A DNA stretch of 64,000 nucleotides, from assembly GCA_963662175.1 (NCBI GenBank), contig OY759215.1, forward strand, positions 43,913,213-43,977,212. Direction: 5' to 3'. This DNA is from Aradus depressus (Eukaryota > Arthropoda > Insecta > Hemiptera > Aradidae). The position numbers and the translations under genes were made by a program. Position 1 is the stretch's first letter; every line of letters starts with the position of its first letter. The notes beneath the pieces were generated by a model. That model was given only the letters and a program-made list of their open reading frames with translations, made no database searches and was not told the DNA's origin. Of the stretch, positions 23,501-38,500 are shown piece after piece.

Positions 23501-26500
23501 AGTAGATATTATTTAGGAAGCTATTGACCCATTCGATTATTTTGCCTAACTAGAAATAAATATGTATAAACACCTGGGGTGTTGTGGCCACCCCTAGAAA
23601 AAAATAATTACTAAAAGTACAAATAATTGTAAAAATACGTTATTATTCAATGTATTCATTCTCATCACTGCGGCTAACCCCATTAGAAGGGAAATATGAA
23701 GGAAGATGGCCCAGGTAGTGAACCCCAGGGGGGACATTTGATGAAAGTTGGTCTTGATAGACCGAGGAGGGCAGAAGCTCGTTCCCACTAAAACTATGAA
23801 ACTATTGGAGCTGTTTGCTATATTTTTTACTTAATTAAGTATATACAAAATTATGGGATCATTGTCACCTGAAGTTTGAGCAAGCTAACAACGTGTGAGG
23901 GATGTGTATGAGGCTGGGAGAAGGGAGGTAGCATCTGGAGGAAGTGGGGCCTCTTGCCACCAAACATGGCCTCCACGCCAAGGGGCGGCTCCTCAGCTCC
24001 ATGGTCCGCACTTTGGTCTGTCTTCACCAGGTCTGTCAAGTAGGATCTCATCAGAATCTAGAATAGTACAATAAGTACCTCATATCACAACAGCTATATC
24101 ACAATCATCAACTGTAACGTTCAACAAGTATGCAGAAGAGTGCGAAAAAATATGAAACTTTTGTGAAAAGAAATTCGGTAAGAAAATAGAAGCGGATGCA
24201 ACGCGCCTTTTTTTTTTATTTTGGTCAGATGGACAAACGTTGCGGTAGTGGCGTAAGGAGGCAGAATCACATAATTTACCTCCTGCATTGCAGTTCCAGC
24301 ACCCCATTCGCGTTTACCCTCGATGCAACGGCTTTGCGAGTCTCCCTTTACATGCTAGACTCCTCAGGGTCTGCATTTTTACGCGCATTTATTCCGAGTG
24401 CCTATTCTATGATAAAGTAACTTCGGCCTCAATATTTCATATTTTGCTATATTTTAAGAACTTGACATAGAAGGTGGACGCTGAAGGGACACCTGCGACG
24501 CCACTTTGTAAATTTTTTTTTTTTTTTTTTTCGAGCTATGACTTATTCTGAGGTTAACAAAGCAATTGGAGGAAAACAATTACATGACGTAGATGAAATT
24601 GAAAGTAAAATTGAAATACATTAGCAATAATTTTTCAAAGAAGCAAGATAGGGAAGCGCTGAAGAGGAATAGGGCCACCACATAGCACAGTCGTGAAGCG
24701 CGCAGCGAAACGCCTCTGAGCTAAAAAGAAGTATATTCAGCATTTACAAAAGCTAACTTAATTTTTTAAAATATTTTTTATTCACAACAACAAACAAGAA
24801 CTAAGTTACTAACAAACAAGAATGTACACTGATTGTCATTTTTTTATATCCTATTTAATAATTACAGTTTTGTAATAAATTGAGAGATCTGTGGACGTTA
24901 ATGGTTTGACGATATGTCGATGTAATTAAATGTTAGAGATTAAAATCCACATCATTTGAATTCAACAGTCAAAAATATAAGTAAATCCCATAACCAGTCA
25001 CACATTTTCAAGGAAAATATGGTCATATCCGATATAATATTAAATATATTTTCGCAGTTAAATTTTAAAATAGATATAAAATAATGTTTTCTATTCACTT
25101 TCAGAGCCTCAGTGGTAGGAGGGTGATCCGGCTGGGGAGTCCAGTTGGGGTCTATGGAGTGCCAACTACAGAACACATCTTCCAGGAACATCTGGAGAAC
25201 ACGGGTCACCGAGCAGCTCCCCGACACCATTCGGGAAGGCAAATAGGTCAGGAATACCTGGGGAAAAACGTCATCAGTTATTAATAACGTTAGTGACTGT
25301 TGCAAACTGAGGAGCCATGATTAATAGATTACACAATATGGGGGGTACTGCAACAATTCTTCTGTTAATGTCAGAATACATTTCTGCGATTTATGTCGAT
25401 ATACTGGAAACATAATAAAGTAAATAAAAACAAAGAAGTTGTTTGGAAAGCTAATAAAGTAAATAAACACAAAGAACTTGTGCTAATAAAGTAAATAAAA
25501 ACAAAGAACTTGTTTGGAAAGCTTATAAAGTAAATAAACACAAAGAACTTGTGCTAATAAAGTAAATAAAAACAAAGAACTTGTGCTAATAAAGTAAATA
25601 AACACAAAGAACTTGTGCTAATAAAGTAAATAAAAACAAAGAACTTGTGCTAATAAAGTAAATAAACACAAAGAACTTGTGCTAATAAAGTAAATAAAAA
25701 CAAAGAACTTGTGCTAATAAAGTAAATAAAAACAAAGAACTTGTGCTAATAAAGTAAATAAAAACAAAGAACTTGTGCTAATAAAGTAAATAAACACAAA
25801 GAACTTGTGCTAATAAAGTAAATAAAAACAAAGAACTTGTGCTAATAAAGTAAATAAACACAAAGAACTTGTGCTAATAAAGTAAATAAAAACAAACAAC
25901 TTGTTTAACTTTTATATTGTCTAATTCCAAAAAAATATATACATAAAGATACATAGAGAGTATCCGTTTCGGCTTACACCATCGTCAGCACAAAGTTCAA
26001 AACCTTTGAATTTTGTGCTGACGATGGCGTAAGTCCAAACCGGTACACTTTATGTATATATCTCTGTGAAATTAGAACTATATAAAAGAGTTTTGTTACT
26101 TCCCCAGTTGTACGAAGTAAAGGGGAAGTTATGTAATCAGTCAAAAATTCGATGTGGAGTTTTCAACAGAATTTCATGTTTTCTGACCTCTAGATTCCAA
26201 ATATGAAAAAGAAAAATGTCTAACTGTGTGCGTCTGTGAACACGATAATAGAATGAATGTATCGACACGAAATTTTAGATATGTAACCTCCTAACGACGG
26301 AAAGGAATATTTAAATGGAGGTGTCCTGAAATGTGCGCGAGCTAAAAAGGGCAAAAATTTAATCGCTAAAATTGAAGAATTCTTTTTCCACTGGTATTTT
26401 CTTATTTTTCGAGTCGTTACTTACTGACCTTCACCCCCAAACTCATGACGTCTAGCATGTGCCCGCCTACTTTGACGATCTCGCAATTCGACTCGAGCTG

Positions 26501-29500
26501 GAGTCGTACACCTCTTTCCGTCTCCTCCAACTACTATTCTCGATTTGATAATTCCACTGGAATTACCAAATGTTTTTAGTCTAGGCTTTCTATAAAAACC
26601 TACTTTTGCTTTTATATCGCCAATTTGTTATCGATCTGTCTAGTCCCTACCCCCTTTTCCTAAACTCGAACTATTGGGAACAATTAAAAAAAATTAACGC
26701 TATAAAACGCAGTCGTTATAAATAGTAGAAAAGTGGTAATGCATCGCTTCCATGCTTTTAACTTGTCACTAACCGGACACATAACGTTACATATCTCTTT
26801 TTTATTATTAGATCGTGAGAAGGGCGAATCATGACACCTTTCAGTGTAAACTTATTACGAAAATGTCATTATTTAATTTATATTTTCTTATTTCATATTC
26901 AGTGAGAAATTATCCATTATACCCGCCGATAAGTTAGTTTTTCAAAATATGATATTGCAGGAAAAGGACACAAAAGAATCATTTAAATGTACAAAGTTAA
27001 AACAATGTAACTATCTCCATTTTCAAAATGAATTAAAATGCACTTGTCATATGCATTATTTAAAACTATTTTAGACATGTATTTGCTTCCCTTTGAACTA
27101 TACACATTGTCAGCAAAAACATTCCCTTGAATGAAGATTCATTCAAACCCTAACACTTTTTCAGCTCTCCTGTAAAATAAACCTTTCCAGAGATAAGTAC
27201 TCTGCTTCTCAACCTGTGAACCTGTTAGAATCATCACTATATCTACCTGAAGCACGTCCTCTAATTCAAGAACAGAGGTTTCAGTGATCAAGGAAGAGAG
27301 AACAGCAGCAAGGTCCTGAGGTCGTTTTTCAATCAATAACACAGATAATTCAGACAAAGTTACATTTTCCCAGTCCTCTTTAGAGAAATATGTCTTTTTA
27401 TTTGCCTGCAAGAAGTGGAAACATTAATAAGTAAATAAGAATAACCAGGTTCTGAAAACATAACATTCAATTTTCAGCTTTAAGTATATTAAAAAAAACT
27501 TACACTGCGTAAACTATCGAAAAGTAATGTCCAATATTTAAGTAAAATATCAACTAATTCTTTGCTTTGATTCTCAACTAAACGTAAAACATGACAAGCA
27601 TCATTTATCTTTCCACGAGATAAATACAGAATGCAGAGTGCAAGGCAATCTTGGACATCGACATGATCACTGGAAAACAAGAAAATTATATATAAATATT
27701 GTCTGTATTGTTTGTAATTTCGTTTTTTAATCATAAATATTCTAAGATTAATAAATCTTATAATTGAAGCAAATAGTCGGTTAAGGCTAAGTCAATATAA
27801 TGTGAGTGGCCTGAAGAAGATCACACTTTGTTCCATCTCTACCAAAAGTAATGGAATGATCACGTTATTCTGACACATACTGTGTATTTATGCTTAATTG
27901 AAAAACTAAAGTCACTCCTTTAAGTTAAGTAGATCTTAGATGAAATATTTTCCTTAACTTGGCTTAAATACCTTTCCCTAAGACGTTTCGATAAAAGCCT
28001 GATGGATGTTTCAGTAGAAAACTGCCTAAGGATAGACGACTGTAATACCAGAGAAGAGACGATACAGGAGTGGCCGCCCTGAGCTAGCTCGAGAAGTCGA
28101 GAGAGAGCACTGGCGGGGAGGCTGGCCTCCTCATCGCAACGCATCAAACACTCCTTCAGGTAGTAGCCCAGCCCTCCTCGGCTGTTCAACTCCATTCCTG
28201 CCTGGACATGAACAGAAAGGTAATAGTAATCAGGTGGCTTCAACCAGAGGTGTAGAGTGGGTTGATGATGTCCCACATTAGAGAAAACAAGGGCAATACG
28301 GTAATAGGCTTTGGTAGCGGCTCTATATAGGGAGCGTCCCTCTCATCCTTCATTCTTGAGCTTTATTTATTTAGTTTTAAAGAGGGGTGCGCTTTGCTAC
28401 AACGCAATATTACCCTGTCTAATGTGGGCATAGGAGCTCGGTATCATGAGGTTACTGAGAGAGTGGGACCGGCCATCGGCGGAACAATCTACGCCAATCC
28501 AGCCCATTTCCCGCCAGGAGCCGACGAATCGGCAAGAACATAGGGTAGTCATCAGCTGCCGTAGATCCAGTCCCAAATACAAGCCCGTCCCGTGTTTCAA
28601 CTCCACCCTAGCTTGATCGTAGAGCCGACATTCGAGGACTACATGTTGTGCAGTCTCGATGCCGCCGCACGAACAGTTCGTGTTATTCTTAAGCTATCAA
28701 ATATAGGGAGGTTCCACCATTGTCTATATTTATCAACCAAATGGCGGTTCAACCAATAGAGCAGGGATTTCACATTCCCAACTCAGCCTGGAGATACTCT
28801 GGACTTGATCTACGTTATGTTATACCATTAAACCACTTCATCATCGGGACTTAACGAACGAAGTAAACAAGGGGGGCCTAATATTCCACATCGGGGTCCT
28901 CATAAGAGTCGCCCACGAAAAATCGTGGTTTAGAATGGGATTGGTAGTGAAACAAGCAAATGTGGAGCCCATTTCTAAATAATAAAATAATATCCAAACT
29001 ATCTTATTAAAGTAATAATAATAATAAAATTACCTCTTTGGAATCAATTTCCAACTTCTTCAGCCTGTCCATAACTTGAATTGGAGTTAAACCAGCCATC
29101 ATGGTATATTTATAACCTCTCTCCCAATCCTCCTCTGTTTCACATCTCAAAATAAAAACAAAAATTGAATTATTTTATATAATATGTTTATCACATTGAA
29201 GAAAATTGTGGGTGCTCCAGTCAATTAAATTAAATTAGTTAATGTGTTTGTTGTATTCATCGAAACAAATGGCAACACTAAAAACAGAGTTTTATTTATT
29301 AGGAACTATTATTTATAATGAACTTTCAAAACAAGAAAAAAATAGTTTAAATCTCATAGAATTAAAAAACATTCATTTCAATATTACTTCCCCTATAGGA
29401 AGTAAAGGGGAAGTTATGTAATCGGTCGAACATTCGATGCGGAGTTTTCAAGAGAATTTCATGCTTTCCGACCTCTAGATTCCAAATATGAAAAAAAAAA

Positions 29501-32500
29501 GTCTAACTGTGTGCATCTGTGAACACGATAATAGAATAAATGAATAGACACGAAATTTTAGATATGTTTCCGGAACCTCCTAACGACGGAAAGGAATATT
29601 TTATTGGAGGTGTCATGAAATGTGCGCGATCTAAAAAGGGTGAGTAAAAATTTAATTGCTAAAATTGAAGAATTCTTTTTCCATTGCTTTTCATTTCCAC
29701 TGCTATTTTGTTATTTTTCGAGTCGTTACTTACTATCGGTCAGAAATTCGATGCGGGGTTTTCAATGCAATTTCATGTTTCCAGAAATGAAAAAAAAAAA
29801 AGACTGAGAACACGATAACTCCCGATGGATTGAATATATCGACACGAAAAATTATATGTGTATCCAGAACATCCTAAGGACGACGCCTATTGTTGATTTT
29901 CAGCCAAATCGGCTAAAGAGAAGGGGATTAGAAGGGGAGGTGTAACAAAAAAACTTTAACAACCGCTGAGGTAGTGAATGTATCGACAATACATTTTATA
30001 TTTAAATTCAAACCCCCATAAGGAGGATAGCAATTCATTTTCAGCGAAATCGGGACAAGTTGTAGCTCAAACTGTCGATTGGATTTATACAATACCAACT
30101 GATTATTGGATTTATTAGTACATTGCCAATGATTCATGGTTGACTTTTTTTCGAAATATTATCAACAAAATCGTAAAGAGCTAAGAAGTTTTACATAAGG
30201 TAGTAGTCAGCAAGGAGAGCACACGACTCTCTGTAGAGGTGAAGATGATGGCCAAGGAGCGGCTGTGAGAGATGGCTTGAAGTGAGGGAGACGGCAGCCC
30301 TCAGGAGAGTGTGGGCCTCCTGGACCATCTGACAGTAGGCAGTGGGCGAGGTGAGTCGGTGTGCGGACCCACTGTACAACAGTTCTCTGTAGAGTGAGTC
30401 TAGTGGAGGCAACGCCAAGCTGTAGATCGTCACTTCTCCTCCACTCCTCTTCCTGGGCAGACATCATCAAAAAAAACTTAGTCAAGATCTTGCAGAGCAA
30501 GTACATGAAAGGGTTTCAGTGGTTTTATGATTAATAAAAAATTAGTAATAATTATTTTAGGTTCAGACTATTTTTGAAGTGAAACTTCTTTACTGGGCAA
30601 CTTGGGGACTAAGCTGGTAAATGAGTTGCGAAATTATGTGACGAGCTGCATTTCATTTTTTTGAATTCTGAAAGTGACAGTTGGGGATCGTTGAGCGGGC
30701 TGGTAGAGCGGAGCGTTCCCCACCTCACCTCCCGGAGCAGCCTGAGGCGCCTCTCTCTTCACGTCACTCTCCCGCGTGCGTATGATTCCTAAATCAGTTA
30801 TCAGCTGTTACATAAATGTACATGTACAAAACAAGTCATATTACATTTATTTAAATATATATGAATTCGATCATATCATTTCCTCGCTCAAAATCGTCAT
30901 TTATGTTATACTTTATACTCTTTAAAGCTGATTTTACAGGCGCAGTAAAAATGCAAAGCGCAGCAGCAGCAAATGCACGCTTTTGGATGTGAGTCATTTA
31001 ATTCTAAAAGCACAGAAACCAAAGCGTGCATTTGCTGCTGCTGCGCGTAAAGTCAACTTAAGTATTACAGTCAGTGGTCTGAGTCTCCCAAATTAATAAC
31101 AAAAAATCTGCAATGCTAACCACGGAAACTGCGGGCTGTGACCCCGAGAGTCTATACCCCCACCCTCTTAGCCCAATTTTGCCCCTCTCCCCCCGCTCAG
31201 AATCCTGGCTACGCCCCTGGTGATACAGACTCTGAATATGAGAATAACGGACCAGGACCGTCCTCCAAAAAGAGGAAATTAAGTTCAGATATTACAAGTG
31301 TTGCATCATGTTCGGAGGAACAACCTTTTATATATTAATACTCAATCTACTGATAATGAATCACAAAGGTGGGTGTAGGCCTGCTTAGCGTTGCTGGCGT
31401 CATAAGCACCGTCTCTTTTTCTTTTTCAACTCTCATTCTCTATTCTCTCGCATTCAAAAACTACATTACTTATTTCTCTCACCATAGGCCTCTTGTCTCT
31501 ACTTTGGAATCAAATGTAGTGATTTCTGATGTTCTTAACAACAAAAATAATGTGGATTTAACAAATGAGTAAAAATAAAAGAAGACAATAAATAAAACTG
31601 TTTGCACCTAAAATGTTGAGTTAATTGATAAATTCCATACAACATAAAAATAATATTTATGGATCAAAAAACAAAAAAGTTAAAATCGCAAAAGAAGTTT
31701 CACTACTGGCGTGTGTTCTAAGCATAAACTTTTTTTTTTTCTATATGAGGGCCATCAAAGTGCATCTTTGTGTAAAATTTTAAGTCTTGTAGAGAAAAGC
31801 ATAGTCAGAATTCTTGTTAGACAGGCGGAATGTTACATGTCAAGGGCCCTGAACATGTTTTAACCATTTTCGTGATGTCTGTGTGTATGTACTTGACAAT
31901 CTGTGAGCGCTTTAAGTCAAAAATGAAATTTTCGCACGATTAAAGTCCAAGTTGAGCTTGGTGTGACTCACTTGGAGGTGGTATCAGCGGATGAGAGGAT
32001 GATGACATAGGACTTGGAGAGGAGCAGATCCACCACGCCAATGAAAGGCCGAAGTCCGAGCAAGCAGACAGGTTCGTCTGTTGGAGGACACGCCTCCTAG
32101 AACACACAATCCTCCTTTAGTTTTCTTTGGCTCTTCCTAGACGAAAATTAAGTTACGGAAAAATTGTTAAAAAAACGGGCACAGTAACAAAATGTCTATA
32201 TCAAAAAAAATACTGCTAGAATTTATCCACTCATAATAAACGAAACTGATAATACAATCTATTATAAGCAGGGTGAATCCAATCATACGGATCGCCTTTT
32301 GGGATTAAACTCTTAGCCAAAAAATACATAAAAATATTCATACTTACCAAGAAAGTTAGTTATTATGACTCATGCTCGAGGCTTCAACTACAAGGTCATA
32401 TCGCCTACTACCAGAGCACTCTCTCGTCACCCCCTAAAGCCCTAAATTTTGTCTATCCTAAATTTGTATTCACCTAGGGTAGGGTCTTTAACCAGTAACT

Positions 32501-35500
32501 GACATAGTATAGGCTCGAAACCATAGCTTAACCCCATCCGAAGGACGGCATGTTCAAATTTTATTTTATCTTCCAGATAAAATAAACTAAGGGCCTCGGA
32601 CGGGTTTCGAACCCGCGATCTCCAGATCAGTAAACAAGTGTGTTACCGGCGTCTCCCTACTTGCCTAGAAAAATCCGGATTATGCGGATCACCTAGCAGC
32701 AGGGATGAACGTAAATATATCGATGTATAACGTGATTTTAATCAATTCTGTTGACACTTGAGACACGATAAAAAATGCAATTTATTCTTTATTACCTAAT
32801 TAATAAACTATGATTCTCTATTTTTCCTCTAACTGAATTAATTTATTTGAGGCACTCAGCACCATTTCATAGTGCAAGTCTAAGTTGTCAAAATAATGTA
32901 TAAAATATATGAAAGTTAAAATAATAATAATAAAGTTAAAATAAATTAAAAGAACGCGTTATTTATAGATTTATTTATGGTCATCACTGCCTAACAGATT
33001 AAGAGCATTTATTCAAGCATAACCGTTACACAACACTAACCAAAATTACATAATACATTTTTTTAAATATTGTCTTGGAGTTTCGATTATCTAACATTCT
33101 CAAACTTGCGGTACATCAGTCGAATTTGTTCAGTGTAAACTACATACATGAACATATTTTATTAGTTACAGAAATTTAAATTCAACGGATTAACCAAGAG
33201 AAATGCAAACATTTTTTTAACTTTCAGTATTTTATTCATTTGAGAAAAATGTAAGATAATGAAGAAGCTTTCCTAATTGTGCTTTTGGTAGTTTTTTAAT
33301 ATCAAAAGGGATCAGAAAACACGATTATTCAAAAGAAGCGGAATCTACTGTAAAGAATAACATTTGTTGAAAAAAATCATGACTACTTTTGACTACTATT
33401 TAAAAATGTATTATTAAAATTAGCATAATTTAATAAAAATCTGTTTAGAAAACAGTAAAAAACGTATAAAAATTAAATACTCACCGTATCACTATCTTCG
33501 TAAATAGCGTTAACTGTTCGCAAGGTATAAGTTTCAAGGCCAGAAGTGGTGATTGCATGTAAAATAGACGGCTCTAAAACGATGCACTTCACAGGTGAAG
33601 TGAAGTTATATTCGGATATGCACTTTCCTAGGCTTAACTGAAACAATACAATGTAAATATCATAGTACAACTTCACTCAATTGAACTCATATTTTAAAAT
33701 CTTTGTAGTTTTACATTATCTATTTTATATGGAAAATGTCTAGCCTTAAAACCTTGGGAAACAAAGAAGATTTGAAGTCGAATTTAGAAGTAAAAGTGCT
33801 GTAAGATTAGCGGCCTAGGACAGTATGTTCGTAAGAAAGAAACATGCATATTTATTTTTCAGTCATTAATAATTATATTCGAAAGAACTCGACAAGAGCC
33901 ACAATTTTAGTTCCCAGCAAAATGTTAATGTCTCAAACAGTTAAGAAAGTACACCAAATGTGGCATATTACGGTGGGATAACCTAGACGTGGCTTTATTT
34001 TGCAATTAAAAAATAATAATAATAATAAAGTGAAACTGACTCCTACTTTCCCAACTAAACATAGTATAGGGGAAGTTATGGGATCTGTTAAAAATTAAAT
34101 TTTCATCACAATTTCATGTTTACCGACCCTTCTGAATCCAATAATAAAAATAAAAACATGTCTGTCCGTGTGTCTGTGAACACGATAACTCCTAATATAC
34201 ATCGACAAGAAATTTCCGGCAAGCATAAAAACGACAACTAATGTTTTTCAGCCAAATCTGCCAAAGGAAAGAGGATTAGGGAGGATTACAGGACTACACA
34301 AGGGATGTACAACATAAAAACCACAAAAACCGTAATAGTTTGTATGATGCATGGCAAAGCATTGTAAAAGACATTAGTATTGAAGTGACTGTCGACTTGC
34401 AGCAATTGTAACATCCGCATCTTCCGATTCTTCCACTTTATTTAAAGTAAAAAAATAAATAAAATGTAAAAAAATCTAAAAAAAAACTCAAGTTTCACTT
34501 CTGTGTACACTTGACTCGAACATTTGAATCCAATGTGTTTGGTCCGACATTTGCTTCTCGTCTAGCAAGGGCACTTGTACACCAATCGTCCAGTGTTGGA
34601 TTGAAACGTTTGAGTCCGACACTGGAGACAAACGTTGACAGCATCGTGTGGCACCGGCCTTACTCTATGGAGTAGTTTCACTTACTAACAACCATTAAAT
34701 AATACAAAGGATACCATGACAAAATTAATCTTAATAATAAAGTTTAAAAAAAAAGTCATAAAAGTCAAACAATAGGTATTTATATACAAAAGGATGTAAA
34801 GATAGAAAATTGTAAATATTTATCAACTGTAAATTATATAATCAACTACAAGGAAAAAGGTCCAGTGAGCTGAAGAGTTTTTAGTTCTTTAGTGGCATTG
34901 AGATCACGTACGAGCAAGGAGCGTAAGCATCGCACCGATAGGTAACCTAACCTAGATCACCATTTTAGAATTTATATCACTATTTAAAACAAATAATTAA
35001 AAAAAAAAAATTGCCGCTAAATCAAAGGCAATATACTTCCCCAGCTTGGACTATTTGTAATCACTTATGATTTTCGCTCCTCCGCAAAAACCCTTCTCAA
35101 ATTTGACCAATGTGGCTGAAATTCAACATTTGTCTTACTCTGGAACCTCTAAATCATATAAAATTTCAGGTCAATACATTAATTTTATTAGCAGTTATTT
35201 ATTTTTTATTAAACCCCTTCTGAGCCCCCTCTCATTTCTTTTAGGCCGATTAATCTAGACTTTAATAGGTGTCGTCACTCTGAGGTTCTGATAAAGAATA
35301 TAAAATTTAGAATTTAATCCCGCCCCTTCTTTCTGGGCGATTTGAAAATCGACGATCATTTTACTGGGAGTTGTCCTGTTCACAGACATACACACAAACA
35401 ATTTTTCTTTTCCCCAGCTATAAGAAGTATAGCGGAAGTTATGTAACATGGTCAGAAATTCGATGCGGAGTTTTCAACGGAATTTCAAGTTGTCTGACCT

Positions 35501-38500
35501 CCTGATTACAAAAATGAAAAATAATGTTGGTGTGTGTATGTGTCAGTGAACACGGTAACTCCCAAAAGAATGAATGTATCGACACAAAATTTTATAAGTG
35601 TATCCAGAACCCTCTAAGGACGACACCTATTGATTTGCAACCAAAGAAAAGGGCTTAAAATTCCATTAACTGGCGTTGTAATGAAAGTAAAAATTCAGTA
35701 TGAGAATTCAGAAGCCACTACGTAAGTCAAATATTAAGTTTTAGCCCTAACGGTCGATTGGCTTTGGAAGGAGAGCGGAGGGAAGTACATAGCCAATGAT
35801 TTACTTAATTTTTTATTTTATTTCATTTTTGGATTCAGGTCATTTCGAATTTTGACCATACCTTTTCCCATACTAAGTATAACCGGGGAACTAAAATGAT
35901 AAACTGCAACCTCTACGATATATAAATGGGTATAACCTCTACGACAGGCATGTCCAGTGAGTACAAAGTTTTTTGCACAGCCTTGTTACCCTTCCCTTCC
36001 AACTTTCAGTTTTTATTCAGTGCCCTTTCAGATTGTATATAAACATGCGGTAATTTTGTAAGGTTCTTCAAGAAAGTAAATGAGACGAAAATTTCCTCTA
36101 AGAAAGTATTGCAACACTTATTACTGGCAACGGCTAACTAAATAATAAGTAATGTAGTAGGTACTCATTACGACTAATTAATTGACTTAAAATTATAAAG
36201 ATCAAGATTTCTAAAAAATGTGTTCATAGACTGAAGATGAAATGCCTGCGCTAAGATTTAAATATTGAATACGTTTTTGCGTCTAGTTCAGGTAAATATT
36301 GGAATACATGGAAGAAGGCTCACAAAACAAATAACATATTATTTTTTTTTTTTCTTTTGATACAAAAGATTTAAATGTTATGATGAATATTCATCAGTTC
36401 ACAAGATATAGTTGACAAACACAAGTGATCATGTCATGAAGAACCGCAGTATTACGTCTTCATGATGATACTTACTAAATGATCATCCAGCAGTGAATTG
36501 TCAAGATAAATATTTGCCCAATTTTTTCGGCTCATAGTTTAGGGTCCCGAATGCCAAGGCCCCCTTTTACACGAGAAGAAACTCTCTATGTGAATACAGG
36601 TAAGTTACAAATATCCAAACATTCAGCCAATATTTACCTGCCGCTTGTAGGCGACTCGATTTAGATGCTTCATTGCGTGGTGCTTCCTTCTTATGTTTAG
36701 GAACTAGAATAAATAGTTTAGTCTTTACTTACACGGATATGTACGGAAGCTAATACTAACATGAGTTTGTTACCCGCACCTAGCCTCTTATCCGTACCCC
36801 TCACTAAGCACCCACAACACCCTGAACCAGGAGAGTGGTAACCTCCCTGCGTGATAATTAATGCGATATAAAAAGATATCATCGAAGAGAAAGCATTTAA
36901 TATAAATATATTTATTTATTTATTGTTTTCTTATTCAAAGTTATCTGAAGTACCCGATGAAAACATAAACTGAGTGGTCCAAACGATTGATTCGATATTC
37001 ATAATAATTCACATAAATCATCTTTATGAGGTCGATTCAAACATGGACTTCGTAGCGTCTCAAATTTGTGAAACAGGATGTGTGGGGGGGGGGGGGGCAC
37101 AAAAAATACATTTAAGATTAGCTCTTTCATTGAATTTTACATTTAGCATCATTATCACCGGTACAAGCATAAGCCAAGTGGCATCTGAAAATTTTGAAAG
37201 AGAGAGAGGTTGTGGAGGGGGGCAAAACATAAAATGAGTTAATGTTTGAGAGGATTTTCATGAATATTAAGATTTAGCATCCTAATAAGTCCAATTCAAA
37301 CTTACATGGCCATGGGGTGTATTAAAATTTTGGGAGAGGGATGCAAAATATTAAGTTATTTTATACTTCTTTGAAAGGAAAATAGGGAGGATAATATGAT
37401 TTTTATATTCGTTCGGGACATCTAACGTTAAGTCACAAATCTGGCCGATATGTGACTAACTTCTTTAAAGATACTAACCACAGTTTCTAACCTAACTAAA
37501 TGTTAAGCCTGGAAGTGGAAGAGCACCTATATAAACATTTTTCTATTTTGAGACATCTTTACTTTCTTAGAGAAGGTAAATTTTAATAGCGCGAATTCCG
37601 TACGAACGTTTTCAATAAAATCTGAGTGCACTTTCCTCTCGTTTGACCAAGCACTGAAACTTTCGCTTAAATAAAGCAACAAACTAAACATTTTACTCAC
37701 AACTTCTCCTTCTTCAACTGGAAAATGGTACATAAATCCTTCTTGTTGAGTAGAAACGAAACAGTTGAAGGCAACCAAACTGGAATATGCGGAAGATCTG
37801 AGCTTGGGACAGCTTGATTCTAAAATTTAAAAACATTACATTTTACTTAGTAAATAATATTAACATAAATTTTAAAATAATTGTTTTTCATAAATCTAGG
37901 TCGAGCCTACTATAAAGTATACATTACTTCTCCTGAATAAATATACATCCCTTAAGAACACAGCATAATCTTCTTTCGTTTTTATTATTTTGTATAATAT
38001 ATAGAAGGAATCAGCTAATGCGCTCGTTGTTTGTTGTATGTAAATAGGTTGTTATGGTTATATCTATATGTGTTGTTAATATAGTTTATAATTTCCAAGT
38101 TGAAAAACTATTGTGGAAACGTATTTTCTGAAATATTGTCTATACCACAAAATAAAAAATATTACACATGAATTACCTGTTTCGGTGTTACACCTTCGTC
38201 AGATTATAAGATAAGAGCCGTTTGCTCAGTGCGAATCGTCTTAAAACTAAATCAGGTAGGTAATTTCAATTTATATCTTCATTGATATACATACATTTAT
38301 TTATTTTATAGAAAGAATAGATTCTGATTTCAATTATTTTGATATTCTCATGTCCTCAGTAATCATTTTGATAAATACACAACCATTATTTCACACATAT
38401 CACATGTAAATCAGTTTCGTTAGAATTAAATAATTGTATCTTTAATTTTTATTACTATTATTGAGAAAATTGAAGTAAATATAGCAGAGCAGACAAATTC

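Noticed and set aside
25410..25910. CRISPR-like array
   Set aside because: Units are contiguous with no spacers, in eukaryotic intron DNA. It is a minisatellite.
27121..27246. HPS3 ending at 27139 by read-through of exon 14
   Set aside because: The donor CAG|GTAGAT is in phase with exons 15-19, which continue HPS3-like sequence to 14402. A short alternative isoform is possible but unsupported.
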